Source of the DNA: Photobacterium pectinilyticum | GTDB taxonomy: Bacteria; Pseudomonadota; Gammaproteobacteria; Enterobacterales; Vibrionaceae | DNA: 64,000 nt | Direction: 5' to 3' | Assembly: GCF_024357955.1 (NCBI RefSeq) | Contig: NZ_JANEYT010000001.1 | Location: 158,150-222,149 of the forward strand | In this document: piece by piece, positions 11,041 to 20,366 of the stretch | How the letters are laid out: each line of letters begins with the position of its first letter | Numbering within the stretch: the stretch's first letter is position 1 | Position numbers and translations under genes: made by a program | Notes under the pieces: model-generated | Database searches by the model: none | Seen by the model: the letters and a program-made list of their open reading frames with translations, nothing else | Told to the model about the DNA's origin: nothing

Positions 11041-11066
11041 GCAAGCCCAGTCCCTGACTGGGCTGC
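11041..11066. other. Strong hairpin between htpG and adk
   Basis: GCAAGCCCAGTC and GACTGGGCTGC can pair around CCT with a single-base bulge. Neither strand has a T tract after it, so it is not a classical terminator. It may stabilise the 3' end of htpG mRNA. Confidence 0.4.
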
Positions 11067-11157
11067 GATTACATGCTGTATCAGAATACAATTTGACACC
11101 GGTAGCTGGCGATTAGACCTTCGTCATACCCTACTCCGGCGCTATTTTTCCCTTACA

Positions 11158-13056
11158 TTAGCCAAGCAGTTTATTCACCGCGGCAAGGAACTGGGATGGA
11201 TCGTCCATCGTGCCCTTCTCCGCCAGCATCGCCTGCCCCAACAACATTTCCACCCAACGGCCAAAGACTTCCTCGTCAGCTTCATCAGCCATCTTAATCA
11301 CCAATGGGTGCTCCGGGTTCAACTCAAAAATGTATTGGACTTCTGGTGCGTCATGGCCTGCAGCAGCCAAAAGTTTCGCCATTTGGGTACCCATCTCATT
11401 TTCATCGGTGACCACAACAGCTGGAGTGTCTTTTAGCTTGAACGTAGTACGTACGTCTTTCACCCTTTCGCCAAGGTACGTTTTGCTTCGCTCAACTACC
11501 GATTGGAAGGCTTCTTCTGTTTCCTTGCGTTTCTCTTTCTCTTCTTCCTGTTCAAAGGCAGACAGATCAAGGTCGGCTTTGGTGATCGCTTGGAATGACT
11601 TACCGTCGAATTCTGGCAGATGGCCCATCAACCACTCGTCGATGCGATCATGCATTAGCAGCACTTCCAACCCTTTGCTGCGGAACTGCTCTAGGTGTGG
11701 GCTGTTCTTCGCCGCGCTGAAGCTGTCAGCCGTCAGGAAGTAAATTTTATCCTGACCTTCTTTCATCCGCTCGATGTAACCAGAAAGCGAAACAGTCTGC
11801 TCAACGGTTTCGGCATGGGTTGAACTGAAGCGAAGTAGCTTGGCGATCTTCTCGCGGTTAGTGAAATCTTCCACCGGGCCTTCTTTCAGTACCTGACCGA
11901 ATTCATTCCACAGCGTTTGGTATTTGTCAGCGTCTTTGCTCGCCAAACGCTCCATCATGGTCAGAGCACGCTTGGTACATGCCTTGCGCAGTGACTGAGT
12001 TACCTTGTTGTCCTGTAGGATTTCTCGCGATACGTTCAGCGGTAAATCGTTCGAGTCAATTAGGCCGCGCATAAAGCGCAGGTAAGACGGCATAAACTGC
12101 TCAGCGTCATCCATAATGAAGACGCGTTGAACATACAGTTTCAGGCCGTGCTTGCTGTCGCGATTGTGCATATCCCAAGGCGCTTTCGATGGGATATACA
12201 GCAGGCTGGTGTAATCCTGCTTACCTTCAACGCGGTTATGACTCCAGGTCAACGGCTCGGCAAAATCATGGGATACATGATTGTAGAATTCTTTGTATTC
12301 TTCTTCAGAAATATCTGACTTATTGCGGGTCCAAAGCGCTTGCGCTTTATTGATTTGCTCCCACTTACGACCTGTTTCCTTCCCTTCCTCGTCACGCTCA
12401 ACGGTTTGGATATGAACAGGAATACCGATATGATCCGAGTATTTGCCGATGATCTCACGCAAGCGGTGCTCACTCAGGAATTCCTTCTCGTCTTCACGAA
12501 GGTGAAGCACGATTTCGGTACCTCGGCTCTCTTTTTCGATATCTTCAATCGTGTAGTCACCTTCACCACCCGACTGCCATGACACCGCTTGATCGGCTGC
12601 AACACCCGCTGCACGGGTATTCACGGTCACGGAATCTGCCACGATAAAAGCAGAATAAAAGCCGACACCGAATTGGCCAATCAGCTGAGAGTCTTTCGTC
12701 TCATCTTCGCTCAGCTTGGCGAAGAAGTCCTTAGTACCTGACTTGGCAATCGTACCCAGGTGCTCAATCACATCATCGCGACTCATACCGATGCCATTGT
12801 CACTGATGGTTAGCGTACCAGCCTGCTCGTTGAAAGATAGCTTCACGCCAAGCTCGGCATCATTTTCATACAAGTCTGGCTGAGATAGTGCACGGAAACG
12901 CAACTTATCTGCGGCATCGGACGCATTAGAAATCAACTCGCGCAAAAAGATCTCTTTGTTGGAGTACAAAGAATGAATCATCAATTGCAGCAGCTGCTTC
13001 ACCTCAGACTGAAAACCACGGGTTTCCTTGTTTTTATGGATAGTGTGTTCGCTCAT
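11158..13056 (-). CDS. htpG: Hsp90-family molecular chaperone HtpG
   Basis: Cytosolic ATP-dependent chaperone of the GHKL ATPase family. The ATP-site motifs are visible: [22 protein letters not shown] and [11 protein letters not shown]. The start at 13056 (MSEH) is chosen because GGAG lies eight bases upstream and the protein then aligns with E. coli HtpG ([13 protein letters not shown]). The upstream in-frame start adds ten residues without a ribosome site. The result is 632 residues. A sigma-32-like promoter is at 13161-13190. The gene is divergent from toxR, a layout known in V. cholerae. Confidence 0.97.
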   Translation of the reverse strand: MSEHTIHKNKETRGFQSEVKQLLQLMIHSLYSNKEIFLRELISNASDAADKLRFRALSQPDLYENDAELGVKLSFNEQAGTLTISDNGIGMSRDDVIEHLGTIAKSGTKDFFAKLSEDETKDSQLIGQFGVGFYSAFIVADSVTVNTRAAGVAADQAVSWQSGGEGDYTIEDIEKESRGTEIVLHLREDEKEFLSEHRLREIIGKYSDHIGIPVHIQTVERDEEGKETGRKWEQINKAQALWTRNKSDISEEEYKEFYNHVSHDFAEPLTWSHNRVEGKQDYTSLLYIPSKAPWDMHNRDSKHGLKLYVQRVFIMDDAEQFMPSYLRFMRGLIDSNDLPLNVSREILQDNKVTQSLRKACTKRALTMMERLASKDADKYQTLWNEFGQVLKEGPVEDFTNREKIAKLLRFSSTHAETVEQTVSLSGYIERMKEGQDKIYFLTADSFSAAKNSPHLEQFRSKGLEVLLMHDRIDEWLMGHLPEFDGKSFQAITKADLDLSAFEQEEEKEKRKETEEAFQSVVERSKTYLGERVKDVRTTFKLKDTPAVVVTDENEMGTQMAKLLAAAGHDAPEVQYIFELNPEHPLVIKMADEADEEVFGRWVEMLLGQAMLAEKGTMDDPSQFLAAVNKLLG

Positions 13057-13160
13057 TTCAACTCCGAAACTTGTATCAATAAACATTCAGGGGTCTAAAA
13101 CAGCCGCATACCTGGTGCTGCATCCCTTTACATTTCACTTTAAGCAAAGTGTCTGAGTAT

Positions 13161-13190
13161 ATAGATGTGGCCAAACGCATCAATTTCAAC
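13161..13190 (-). promoter_or_regulatory. Heat-shock (sigma-32) type promoter for htpG
   Basis: On the minus strand GTTGAAA (13190-13184), a 13-base spacer and CCACATCTA closely match the sigma-32 consensus CTTGAAA-N13-15-CCCCATnTA. It lies about 105 bp before the htpG start codon, inside the short htpG-toxR intergenic region. Confidence 0.7.
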
Positions 13191-13313
13191 CTAAAATGCA
13201 GCTTTTATGTTTTTGATGTTTTTTCAGAACCGTTTTTTATAATTTTTACATTCAGATGAGATTCAGGGTATGCATGGTATATATTCGCCGCAGGCGTACC
13301 CTTGGTGCTAAAA

Positions 13314-14180
13314 ATGAATAAATTAGAAAGTAAATTCCTTATTGGTCAACGTTTTTTGTTTGATCCATATGACAACAGCTTGATCGACCAACACGAAAGT
13401 GATGAGCTTACTCGCCTCGGCAGTAATGAAAGCCGGGCTCTCAGTTTGCTTATCGAAGATCCAGGAGCCATCATCACTCGCCACCGCCTACATGAATATG
13501 TATGGCGAGAGCAAGGTTTTGAGGTGGATGACTCAAGCCTGACCCAAGCCATTTCTACCTTAAGAAAAGCGCTTAAAGACTCCACAAAATCACCGGAATT
13601 CATCAAAACCGTACCCAAACGCGGTTACCAGATGATTGCCATGGTTGAGTCGCTGTCAGAGATCGACTCTAGCACCAGTGCCGAGCAGGCTGAAACACTG
13701 GCCGAGAAATTGGACGAGCCGTCTGAAATTGAACGTGAACTGTTTGAGCACAGCCAGCAGGTCACGACAGCCAAAACGTATTCACCTGCTTCTCATTCAC
13801 AGACTCCAAAACGCCCACTACCGATGGCAGCGATCTCTGGTGTACTGGTACTGATGGCCCTGCTATTACCTATTCTTGTTAACCTCGGAATGCCACCAAA
13901 GTCAGCGGCTTTCGAGCCTTTTGCCGTTGTCGATGATGTTCCGGTCCTTACCCCGGCCAACCATCCTTCGCTAACACAATGGCAAGGCATGATCACCCAA
14001 TGCGTTGAAAGCTATCTTAGCTACCACCCGGCAGACAAGCGTCCAATGGAAGTCATTGTGTCTGGCGGCCAACACTCTCAGCTGTGGGTTAACTATGTTC
14101 ACTCGTTTGATAATCCAGCTGAGAATGTGACCCTTCGTTTGTTGACTAGCCATAAGGACAATGTTTCGATATGTCAGTAA
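13314..14180 (+). CDS. toxR: ToxR transmembrane transcriptional regulator
   Basis: Inner-membrane regulator that controls outer-membrane porin genes, and virulence genes in pathogens. The N-terminal OmpR-type winged helix lies at about residues 20-110 (NESRALSLL, DSSLTQAISTLRKAL, KRGYQMIA). A less conserved tether follows, then one membrane helix near 170-191 and a periplasmic domain with two cysteines near 230 and 287, the pair that forms a disulfide in Vibrio ToxR. The ATG at 13314 is preferred; TTG and GTG codons at 13302 and 13305 are in frame. It overlaps toxS by 10 bp. Confidence 0.95.
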   Translation: MNKLESKFLIGQRFLFDPYDNSLIDQHESDELTRLGSNESRALSLLIEDPGAIITRHRLHEYVWREQGFEVDDSSLTQAISTLRKALKDSTKSPEFIKTVPKRGYQMIAMVESLSEIDSSTSAEQAETLAEKLDEPSEIERELFEHSQQVTTAKTYSPASHSQTPKRPLPMAAISGVLVLMALLLPILVNLGMPPKSAAFEPFAVVDDVPVLTPANHPSLTQWQGMITQCVESYLSYHPADKRPMEVIVSGGQHSQLWVNYVHSFDNPAENVTLRLLTSHKDNVSICQ

Positions 14181-14719
14181 ATACTCACAAACAGACCGCA
14201 AAACATTTTGTTTATCGGTATTGGGCATTTATCCTGTTTGGCCTATCCGTCCTGTTCAGTACTTGGCTTTATTACTCCAGCGACTACATGCAAGAGCAAC
14301 TCCTGCTCTCTCGCGAGTGGCAATCAAAGACTGTAAGCCGCATCGAAGAGACCGAGATAGAGCAACTCGGTATGCTGCGCCGTGTCGAGCAAACCAGCCA
14401 TGTGGTATACCTACCGAACTACACTTATTCGCGCATCACCTTGATGAGGCTTTTCAGTGACAATGAACAACCACTCACCATCCATATATCGGAGTCAGGC
14501 AAGTGGGATGTCAGCGGTAAGTACCTACTGACCGAACCTCTGGAATTCAAAGATATTACTTCAGGCACCAATGAAGACTTCCAACCAGAACATCTGCAGA
14601 TCATCAACCAAATTTACCGTATGGATGCTCAGCAGAGCCGAAGAATGGATATCATTGACGAGAAGACCATCTTGCTTACCAGCTTGTCGTACGGCTCGCA
14701 TATTCTTTACTCGCTGTAA
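14171..14719 (+). CDS. toxS: ToxS, periplasmic partner of ToxR
   Basis: Membrane-anchored protein of 182 residues. A short cytoplasmic N-terminus is followed by one helix (about residues 18-37) and a periplasmic domain. In Vibrio, ToxS binds the periplasmic domain of ToxR, protects it from proteolysis and forms a bile-sensing complex. The start codon lies inside the last codons of toxR (10-bp overlap), so the two are translationally coupled. Confidence 0.95.
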   Translation: MSVNTHKQTAKHFVYRYWAFILFGLSVLFSTWLYYSSDYMQEQLLLSREWQSKTVSRIEETEIEQLGMLRRVEQTSHVVYLPNYTYSRITLMRLFSDNEQPLTIHISESGKWDVSGKYLLTEPLEFKDITSGTNEDFQPEHLQIINQIYRMDAQQSRRMDIIDEKTILLTSLSYGSHILYSL

Positions 14720-14740
14720 GCCAAACATTCGAACTTAATT

Positions 14741-14772
14741 AACCGCTCAGCAATGGGCGGTTTTGTTTTTTG
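14741..14772 (+). terminator. Terminator of toxRS
   Basis: AACCGCTC/GGGCGGTT hairpin followed by TTGTTTTTT. The tandem repeat array starts immediately after it. Confidence 0.85.
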
Positions 14773-14773
14773 G

Positions 14774-14876
14774 GCGATAGGCGATAGGCGATAGGCGATA
14801 GGCGATAGGCGATAGGCGATAGGCGATAGGCGATAGGCGATAGGCGATAGGCGATAGGCGATAGGCGATAGGCGAT
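14774..14876. repeat. Tandem array of GCGATAG, about 14.7 copies
   Basis: The 7-base unit GCGATAG repeats without visible variation for 103 bases directly after the toxRS terminator. It is non-coding and has no obvious promoter role. Perfect short arrays of this kind usually vary in copy number between strains through replication slippage. Confidence 0.98.
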
Positions 14877-14927
14877 GCAGATTTTAGAAAAGCCCACTAG
14901 ATTTCAAGCTCTTGCTCTTTGTTCTTA

Positions 14928-15087
14928 TACCAACCTACATAAATATTTGATCAGTCTTGCTGGTTAAAACCGCTGTTCTCTGCGTTAGATATTTTGTAAT
15001 TAGAGCCACTAGTTACTGCAATATCTGCCTTGATAACAACGATTTTTCCAGTGCAAATACTTGATCAACTACTTATCCAGATTGGTA
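14928..15087 (-). mobile_element. 160-bp MITE-like repeat, copy 1 (inverted)
   Basis: Exactly 160 bases, and the reverse complement is nearly identical to the copies at 29449 and 40571. The ends are imperfect inverted repeats of about 26 bases (TACCAATCTGGATAAG... and TACCAACCTACATAAA..., both reaching TTGATCA). There is no coding capacity. It sits between the tandem repeat and the csrB terminator. Confidence 0.9.
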
Positions 15088-15127
15088 TTACTCGTGCCTA
15101 GGGCCAAGAGCCGTTTTTGCCGCTCTT

Positions 15128-15516
15128 AAACAAGAACGGGCGCAACTTTCGTTGCGCCCTTAGGTCTTACATGCAGCAGTCCCGCTACTATGGTGCTCCC
15201 TGCATCATTCCATTGAATTGCTGTAGTCCGTCAGCATATTCCTTTTATTCTTCATCCTGAAGTTGTCCTTTGGCCTTCCTGACCTGCCAGCATATCCTAT
15301 ACTGACTCTCAACATCCTTCCTGGAGGGGTCCCTAACTTCGTCCTGAAGTGGTCCTTTTGTCATCCTGACGGGTAAACATCCTGTTTACCTTTTGCCGTT
15401 CCCCGGCTATTCCTTCACAGTCCTTGTTCGATATACCATCCTAGTACACCGGTCTCATCCTGAGACTCCCCAATCCTTGGGTATTTCCTGTTCCGTTCCG
15501 TCAGCTCCTTCCGACA
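15128..15516 (-). ncRNA. csrB: CsrB-family regulatory RNA (CsrA/RsmA sponge)
   Basis: The minus-strand transcript contains 18 AGGA motifs between 15509 and 15240. Many are displayed in hairpin loops, for example GGTAAACAGGATGTTTACC, CTTCAGGACGAAG and CTCAGGATGAG, the standard CsrA-binding layout. A strong terminator closes it: GGGCGCAAC-GAAA-GTTGCGCCC followed by a T-rich stretch. A TATATT -10-like box is at 15528-15523, giving a start near 15516 and an RNA of about 390 nt. CsrB RNAs titrate CsrA and so control carbon storage, motility and quorum-linked genes. A GacA-type box lies about 175 bp upstream. Confidence 0.9.
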
Positions 15517-15685
15517 CCTATAAATATACGCCAGTGGGCCGAATAAAATAGCAACCTCAGGTGAAGCTCTCTTTTGCAATAAAATTGACAAACAGAAAGA
15601 GGCAATAAAATCACAATAAATACAGAAGCTTAATTTAAAACTAGTCGATTTACCCCTATATATATCACCTTCATTTCTCACGAGC

Positions 15686-15705
15686 TTGTAAGAGATCTCT
15701 TACAA
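15686..15705 (-). promoter_or_regulatory. GacA/UvrY/VarA binding box upstream of csrB
   Basis: The perfect palindrome TTGTAAGAGATCTCTTACAA contains TGTAAG-N6-CTTACA, the consensus upstream activating sequence for GacA-family response regulators. Its distance from the predicted csrB start (about 175 bp) fits other gammaproteobacterial csrB promoters. The 170 bases between are AT-rich and hold no gene. Confidence 0.88.
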
Positions 15706-15732
15706 AGGGGACAGAGTATCACTGCTGAGAAC

Positions 15733-15765
15733 AAAAAAGGGGGAAGCCAAGCCTCCCCCAAACAC
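15733..15765 (-). terminator. Terminator of the OmpU-type porin gene
   Basis: GGGGGAGGC/GCTTCCCCC hairpin on the minus strand, followed by TTTTTTG. Confidence 0.88.
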
Positions 15766-15792
15766 AATGAACAGTCTAGCAATTAAATAAAA

Positions 15793-16806
15793 TTAGAAGT
15801 ACAGACGCATACCGATAGTGAATGCGTTGTCGTCGAACATCTTTTGACCGTCAATAGCCGTTTTCTCAGTGTCAAAGCTCTGATCTGCATACTCCATGTA
15901 GGAAACGACTTGGCTGGTTAGCCAGTAGTCAGCACCAATGGTGTACTGGTTTAGCTTATTGTCTTTCGTGTCGTAATCTACATAGTCATATACGCCGTAC
16001 AGACCGAACCCCATAGGGAAGTCGTAGCGCGCCATCGCACCAACACCGGTTTGCTCATCACCCGCGAAATCGTAATCAGAGTACATGGCCGCTAGAGACA
16101 ACGCCTGCCATTCATAAGTGGCATTCAACGTCCAAGAGGTATCTTTATCATCACCGAAGTAGGTACTCCTCTCGGTACGCTCTGACTGAGTGTAGGTACC
16201 CGATAGACCTAGACCGAAGTTGGAGTTCCACGCCGCACCTAATGCAAATGCTTGATCAATGTCTATATCGTCACTTTCTGTACCCGTGTGGTACTGAGCC
16301 ATAACCGTAAAGTCATTGATATCAATCTTATACTCGATACCGTTGGTCAAGCGATCGGTTGCAGCGGCATCGGACTTGATGTTTGCCGTACCACCGTATT
16401 CCCACGTGATATCGTACTGGCCAGCCAAGGTATCTTGTACTGCTGACATGCGACCCATGCGGAACTCACCGAACTCACCACCGATGGCAACCGAGCCGAA
16501 TTTCAAGAAATCTCCATCATCAAAGCCATCACCATCTTCAGGGATGATGTTAAACTCTTTCAGTACATCACCATTGATGTACATACCGTTATCCATAAAG
16601 TAATTGATGCTTAGGCCTAGCTCAGTACCTTCACCGGTGAAAGTGCTGTCTGCGCCCATATGACCATTGTCTGTCGTCTCGTAACGGGCACGTAGGTTAC
16701 CGTATACGTTGACAGATAGATCATCTGATTTATAAACCTCTGCCGCCATTGCTGATGCGCTAGCCACTACCGAGCCGATTACGGCTGCAACTACTGTCTT
16801 TTTCAT
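15793..16806 (-). CDS. General porin, OmpU/OmpH type
   Basis: Outer-membrane trimeric diffusion porin. It has 337 residues from the ATG at 16806, which has AGGAG seven bases upstream. The longer frame adds a non-signal segment and is rejected. The signal peptide ends SAMAA near residue 22. The mature part is beta-strand rich with acidic turns and ends in LYF. The N-terminal stretch AEVYKSDDLSVNVYGNLRARYE is typical of Gram-negative porins. ToxR controls porins of this class in Vibrio and Photobacterium, so control by the nearby ToxR is plausible but inferred. Confidence 0.88.
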   Translation of the reverse strand: MKKTVVAAVIGSVVASASAMAAEVYKSDDLSVNVYGNLRARYETTDNGHMGADSTFTGEGTELGLSINYFMDNGMYINGDVLKEFNIIPEDGDGFDDGDFLKFGSVAIGGEFGEFRMGRMSAVQDTLAGQYDITWEYGGTANIKSDAAATDRLTNGIEYKIDINDFTVMAQYHTGTESDDIDIDQAFALGAAWNSNFGLGLSGTYTQSERTERSTYFGDDKDTSWTLNATYEWQALSLAAMYSDYDFAGDEQTGVGAMARYDFPMGFGLYGVYDYVDYDTKDNKLNQYTIGADYWLTSQVVSYMEYADQSFDTEKTAIDGQKMFDDNAFTIGMRLYF

Positions 16807-17103
16807 GTTCACTCCTAATCGTTCCCTGACCTTAAATAGTCGAAAACTTAGTATTAATTTTTTATTTGATACGCCGGCAATGACGATTGTTTTACAACCC
16901 TCAATAATTATTTCCCGGCAAGTGACACTATTATTTAACACATGAAAACAACTAGTTAGGAACAAAAATCCTATTAAAGAATATTTTGATAGAAATTATT
17001 AGAAAACAACTTGAAATGAAAACTAAATTTTTCTTTAGCCTTCTAAAGCAGCTAAATTTGGCTTTATAAGTAACTGATATGACAAGTAAGTAATAAAAAG
17101 ACA
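16807..17103. other. AT-rich porin promoter region
   Basis: About 300 bases of AT-rich DNA upstream of the porin. It contains many A and T runs of the type that ToxR and nucleoid proteins recognise, but I could not define a single operator or promoter. No gene is seen. Confidence 0.4.
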
Positions 17104-17138
17104 AAAAAATACCAACGATAAACGTTGGTATTTTTATT
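17104..17138 (-). terminator. Terminator after recR
   Basis: AATACCAACG/CGTTGGTATT hairpin with A-runs on one side and T-runs on the other. It can end transcription in both directions, mainly the dnaX-ebfC-recR operon. Confidence 0.8.
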
Positions 17139-17171
17139 AAATAACTTTATATAAAACAAGTTTTATATGTA

Positions 17172-17774
17172 TCAGTAAAGTTTTTGCCGTCCCGCTAGGG
17201 AGTGGGACAACGTCGTACCGTCGACAAGCTCTAGTTCACCACCGACAGGCACGCCATGGGCAATCCGTGAGGCTGGAATCGAATACTCACTGCATAGCTC
17301 AGCAATGTAATGAGCGGTCGCTTCACCTTCCACCGTTGGGTTCGTCGCCAAGATCAACTCGTTAATCGGCTCGTTTTGCAAACGAAACTCCAAAGTATCT
17401 AGGCCAATGTCCGAAGGGCCAATGCCATCAAGTGGTGACAGGTGTCCCATCAACACAAAATAACGGCCAGAGAACTGCCCAGTTGCTTCAACCGCCACGA
17501 TATCTGCCGGTGATTCCACCACACAGATCTCACCGTTTTCCTGACGACGAGGGTTAACGCAAATAGCACAAACCTCTTCTTCAGTAAACGTGCGGCAGTC
17601 GCGGCAGTGGCCAATCTCGATCATTGCCTTACTCAGAGCATCAGCCAGTTGCAGGCCACCCTGTCGATTTCTCTGTAACAAACTGAAGGCCATACGTTGC
17701 GCTGACTTGGGACCGACCCCAGGCAGGCACCGTAAGGCCTCCATCAGTTGTTCCAGTAAGTGACTGGTACGCAT
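17172..17774 (-). CDS. recR: Recombination mediator RecR
   Basis: Cytosolic DNA-repair protein that works with RecO and RecF to load RecA on gapped DNA. It has 200 residues, close to E. coli (201). The order is a helix-hairpin-helix region ([14 protein letters not shown]), a four-cysteine zinc finger near residues 57-72 (CRDC...CAIC), and a Toprim domain ([13 protein letters not shown]). It is the third gene of dnaX-ebfC-recR, 3 bp after ebfC. Confidence 0.97.
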   Translation of the reverse strand: MRTSHLLEQLMEALRCLPGVGPKSAQRMAFSLLQRNRQGGLQLADALSKAMIEIGHCRDCRTFTEEEVCAICVNPRRQENGEICVVESPADIVAVEATGQFSGRYFVLMGHLSPLDGIGPSDIGLDTLEFRLQNEPINELILATNPTVEGEATAHYIAELCSEYSIPASRIAHGVPVGGELELVDGTTLSHSLAGRQKLY

Positions 17775-17777
17775 TAA

Positions 17778-18107
17778 TTAGAATGGCATCTTGAAGCCGG
17801 CTGGTAAGTTCATACCACCGGTTACGCCTGCCATTTTTTCTTTCTGCGCTTCTTCGATACGACGAGCGGCGTCGTTAAACGCTGCCGCAATCAGATCTTC
17901 TAGCATGTCTTTGTCGTCTTCCATCAAGCTTTCATCCAGCTCAACGCGACGTACACTGTGGCTACCAGTTAGAGTCACTTTTACCAGGCCAGCACCAGAC
18001 TCGCCGGTCACTTCCATATTTGCGATCTCTTCCTGCATTTCCTGCATGCGCTCTTGCATCTGTTGCGCCTGCTTCATCATGTTAGCCATACCGCCTTTAC
18101 CAAACAT
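17778..18107 (-). CDS. ebfC: YbaB/EbfC nucleoid-associated DNA-binding protein
   Basis: Small dimeric DNA-binding protein of 109 residues (E. coli YbaB has 109). The N-terminus is Met/Gln-rich and helical ([18 protein letters not shown]), followed by the conserved core [14 protein letters not shown]. It lies between dnaX and recR in the order conserved throughout the gammaproteobacteria. Its exact cellular role is not settled in the family. Confidence 0.95.
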   Translation of the reverse strand: MFGKGGMANMMKQAQQMQERMQEMQEEIANMEVTGESGAGLVKVTLTGSHSVRRVELDESLMEDDKDMLEDLIAAAFNDAARRIEEAQKEKMAGVTGGMNLPAGFKMPF

Positions 18108-18134
18108 ATCTTCTCTCTCTGTGGTCTGGTTAAT

Positions 18135-20366
18135 CTATAAGGGTCTTACGCTATCTTCATCAAGTACAGCAGAAAACCGCTGACAAATGAAATTAACGTT
18201 CGGATCGGACATTAAGCTTTGCTTGGCCTGATCCAATTTCTGCTGATAAATCGCCTCACGCCATTCAAGGGGCGAGCGGCCATTATCATTTAATTCAACG
18301 TCTAGCGACACGGTCTCAGCAAAAAGTTCACTCATTGCCATCGCCAGTTGCTCCCGCGCCTTGGGGGTATTCAGGTGCTGCTGAGAAGGGCGGAGACATA
18401 ATTTCACCTGATTACCTTCTCTTTCGAACGCTGAATTAAGTGCCAGCTGCTGAACCATACGGCCAACTTGCAGCTTGGTCACCCAATCCGACCAACTATC
18501 CTGAATTGCTGCTTCCTTGACAAGTAATTTCACCATTTCAGGTGTCTTTTCATGCTCTAAGGCTTGTTTCAAAAGCTTGGGAGCAATGACTTGCTGAGTC
18601 TCGGTCGATTCAGGAAGCATGGTCGGGCGCCATCGGTACTCGGAGGAATCATCACCTCGCGGCTCCATGGCGTCAACCTGCGCTGCCGCTGTTATCGGTG
18701 CACCCGGTACCGGCATCGCATTTCCAGCCGCCTTTACCTGACCATTTTGCTTACTGGCAATACGATCAAGTACGCTGCTGCTTGCAACCTTTGTAGCCCG
18801 TACCGGTTCACCCTTTTTTCCGTTGTCCGGCCCACGGCCGTCACGCTTGTTTTTACTGCGAAGCTGGTTTCTTGCCGCCAGTAGCCCAGACGCTGCCGAT
18901 GAGGGTTGAGACTGGGATTGAGCCGGGGCTGTCGGCGCCATTTGCTGTTGAGGAGCAACCTGAGTTTGTGCTGGCTGATGGCTTGGTGATGACTGATAGC
19001 TTGGTGCTGGCGCAGTACCGACTGAATCATACCCCGCTGGCGGCTGGTGCTCTGGCATCGGCTGTTCATAACCGGTTTGTGGTTGGTTATTCTGCGGCTG
19101 ACCCTGTGGTGGCTGCCTCTGGGGCGACATAGTCTGCTGCGGAGCCGCCGCCTGACTGCCATTCATCTGTGCTTTCAGTGCCTGCACCCGCTGAATACCC
19201 TGCTCTTGTACCTGCGACGGCTGTGCCGCTGCTGGTTGAGTTGTTGGTACAGCGATAGGCTGCGGTGTCACGGCATTAACCGATACCGGCCTAAAAGCCA
19301 GCATACGAAGTAACACCATTTCTAGGCCGGTCCGGCCGTCAGGGGCAAAAGCCAAATCCTGGCGTCCCTGAAGGGCAATCTGGTAACTAAGCTGGACTTC
19401 TTGTGGTGATACCGACTGGCTCAACGTGCTAATTCGCGATGCATCTGGAGCACTGTCATCCAGCGAAGCTGGCAACGCCTGATGCATCGCAACACGGTGA
19501 AGCTGGGTAGCCATTTCACGTAGCAAACTATCCCACTCGACACCGACCGAGGCAAGCTCTTCCAAACAAGCCATCGCAGGCTGTGCTTCGCCACCCGCAA
19601 CGGTTTCAAGCAGATAAAGAGCCTGTTCGGTATTGAGAGTACCCAACATTTCCGACACGGCATCCGCCTCAACCTGGCCATTACCCAGCGCAATCGCCTG
19701 ATCGGTTAAGCTCAGAGCATCTCGCATACTGCCTTCGGCGGCACGAGAGATCAGTCCCAGTGCCCTAGAATCAAATGCAACTTGCTCTTCGCCCAGAACC
19801 TTTTCCAACTGCGTCTGGATCTGGCTATTGTCCAGGTGCTTAAGATGGAACTGCAGGCAGCGGGACAGGATAGTAACCGGTAGTTTTTGCGGGTCGGTGG
19901 TCGCCAGAATAAATTTTACATACTCAGGCGGCTCTTCAAGCGTTTTCAGCAAAGCGTTAAAACTATGACGAGAGAGCATGTGCACTTCGTCAATCAGGTA
20001 TACCTTGTAACGACCACGCGCCGGCTTATACTGGACGTTATCCAGTAGATCTCGGGTATCTTCGACCTTGGTACGTGATGCCGCATCAATTTCAAGCAAA
20101 TCGACAAATCTACCTTCATCGATTTCTCGGCAGGTTTCGCACTGGCCACATGGCGAGGCTGTAACACCTTGCTCACAGTTCAGGCCCTTGGCAAAAATAC
20201 GGGCAATCGTGGTTTTACCTACCCCTCTTGTTCCACTGAACAAGTAGGCATGGTGAAGACGGTTATGGGCAAGCGCATTGGCCAGTGCCGTCAAGACATG
20301 GGACTGACCGACCACATCATCAAACTGGTGCGGACGCCATTTACGTGCCAGAACCTGATAACTCAT
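18135..20366 (-). CDS. dnaX: DNA polymerase III subunits tau and gamma
   Basis: Clamp-loader ATPase and replisome organiser. The full-length tau product is 743 residues, longer than E. coli (643) because of a Gln/Pro-rich linker at about residues 375-510. Visible motifs are the P-loop GTRGVGKTT, four zinc cysteines (C...CGQCETC), the Walker B motif LIDEVHML and the SRC sensor (LSRCLQFH). Tau carries the C-terminal domains that bind polymerase and DnaB. A slippery heptamer at 18813-18819 would also yield gamma of about 519 residues. Confidence 0.97.
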   Translation of the reverse strand: MSYQVLARKWRPHQFDDVVGQSHVLTALANALAHNRLHHAYLFSGTRGVGKTTIARIFAKGLNCEQGVTASPCGQCETCREIDEGRFVDLLEIDAASRTKVEDTRDLLDNVQYKPARGRYKVYLIDEVHMLSRHSFNALLKTLEEPPEYVKFILATTDPQKLPVTILSRCLQFHLKHLDNSQIQTQLEKVLGEEQVAFDSRALGLISRAAEGSMRDALSLTDQAIALGNGQVEADAVSEMLGTLNTEQALYLLETVAGGEAQPAMACLEELASVGVEWDSLLREMATQLHRVAMHQALPASLDDSAPDASRISTLSQSVSPQEVQLSYQIALQGRQDLAFAPDGRTGLEMVLLRMLAFRPVSVNAVTPQPIAVPTTQPAAAQPSQVQEQGIQRVQALKAQMNGSQAAAPQQTMSPQRQPPQGQPQNNQPQTGYEQPMPEHQPPAGYDSVGTAPAPSYQSSPSHQPAQTQVAPQQQMAPTAPAQSQSQPSSAASGLLAARNQLRSKNKRDGRGPDNGKKGEPVRATKVASSSVLDRIASKQNGQVKAAGNAMPVPGAPITAAAQVDAMEPRGDDSSEYRWRPTMLPESTETQQVIAPKLLKQALEHEKTPEMVKLLVKEAAIQDSWSDWVTKLQVGRMVQQLALNSAFEREGNQVKLCLRPSQQHLNTPKAREQLAMAMSELFAETVSLDVELNDNGRSPLEWREAIYQQKLDQAKQSLMSDPNVNFICQRFSAVLDEDSVRPL
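18813..18819 (-). other. Programmed -1 frameshift site in dnaX
   Basis: On the coding strand the heptamer A-AAA-AAG sits in frame as GGA AAA AAG GGT GAA. A -1 slip makes the next codons GGG TGA, so gamma ends one residue after the slip, at about residue 519. The arrangement (AAA AAG, then one codon, then TGA) is the same as in E. coli dnaX. The downstream stem-loop is less obvious here than in E. coli. Confidence 0.85.

Noticed and set aside
13302..13313. TTG or GTG start for ToxR
   Set aside because: They would add only three or four residues; the ATG at 13314 is the simplest choice and matches ToxR N-termini in length.
15415..15681. 88-codon minus-strand ORF
   Set aside because: It lies over the 5' half and promoter of the CsrB-type RNA, has no ribosome site, and its composition is dictated by the AGGA repeats.
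18734..19162. 142-codon ORF in another frame of dnaX
   Set aside because: Arg/Gln/Ser-rich shadow of the dnaX linker region with no start signal of its own.
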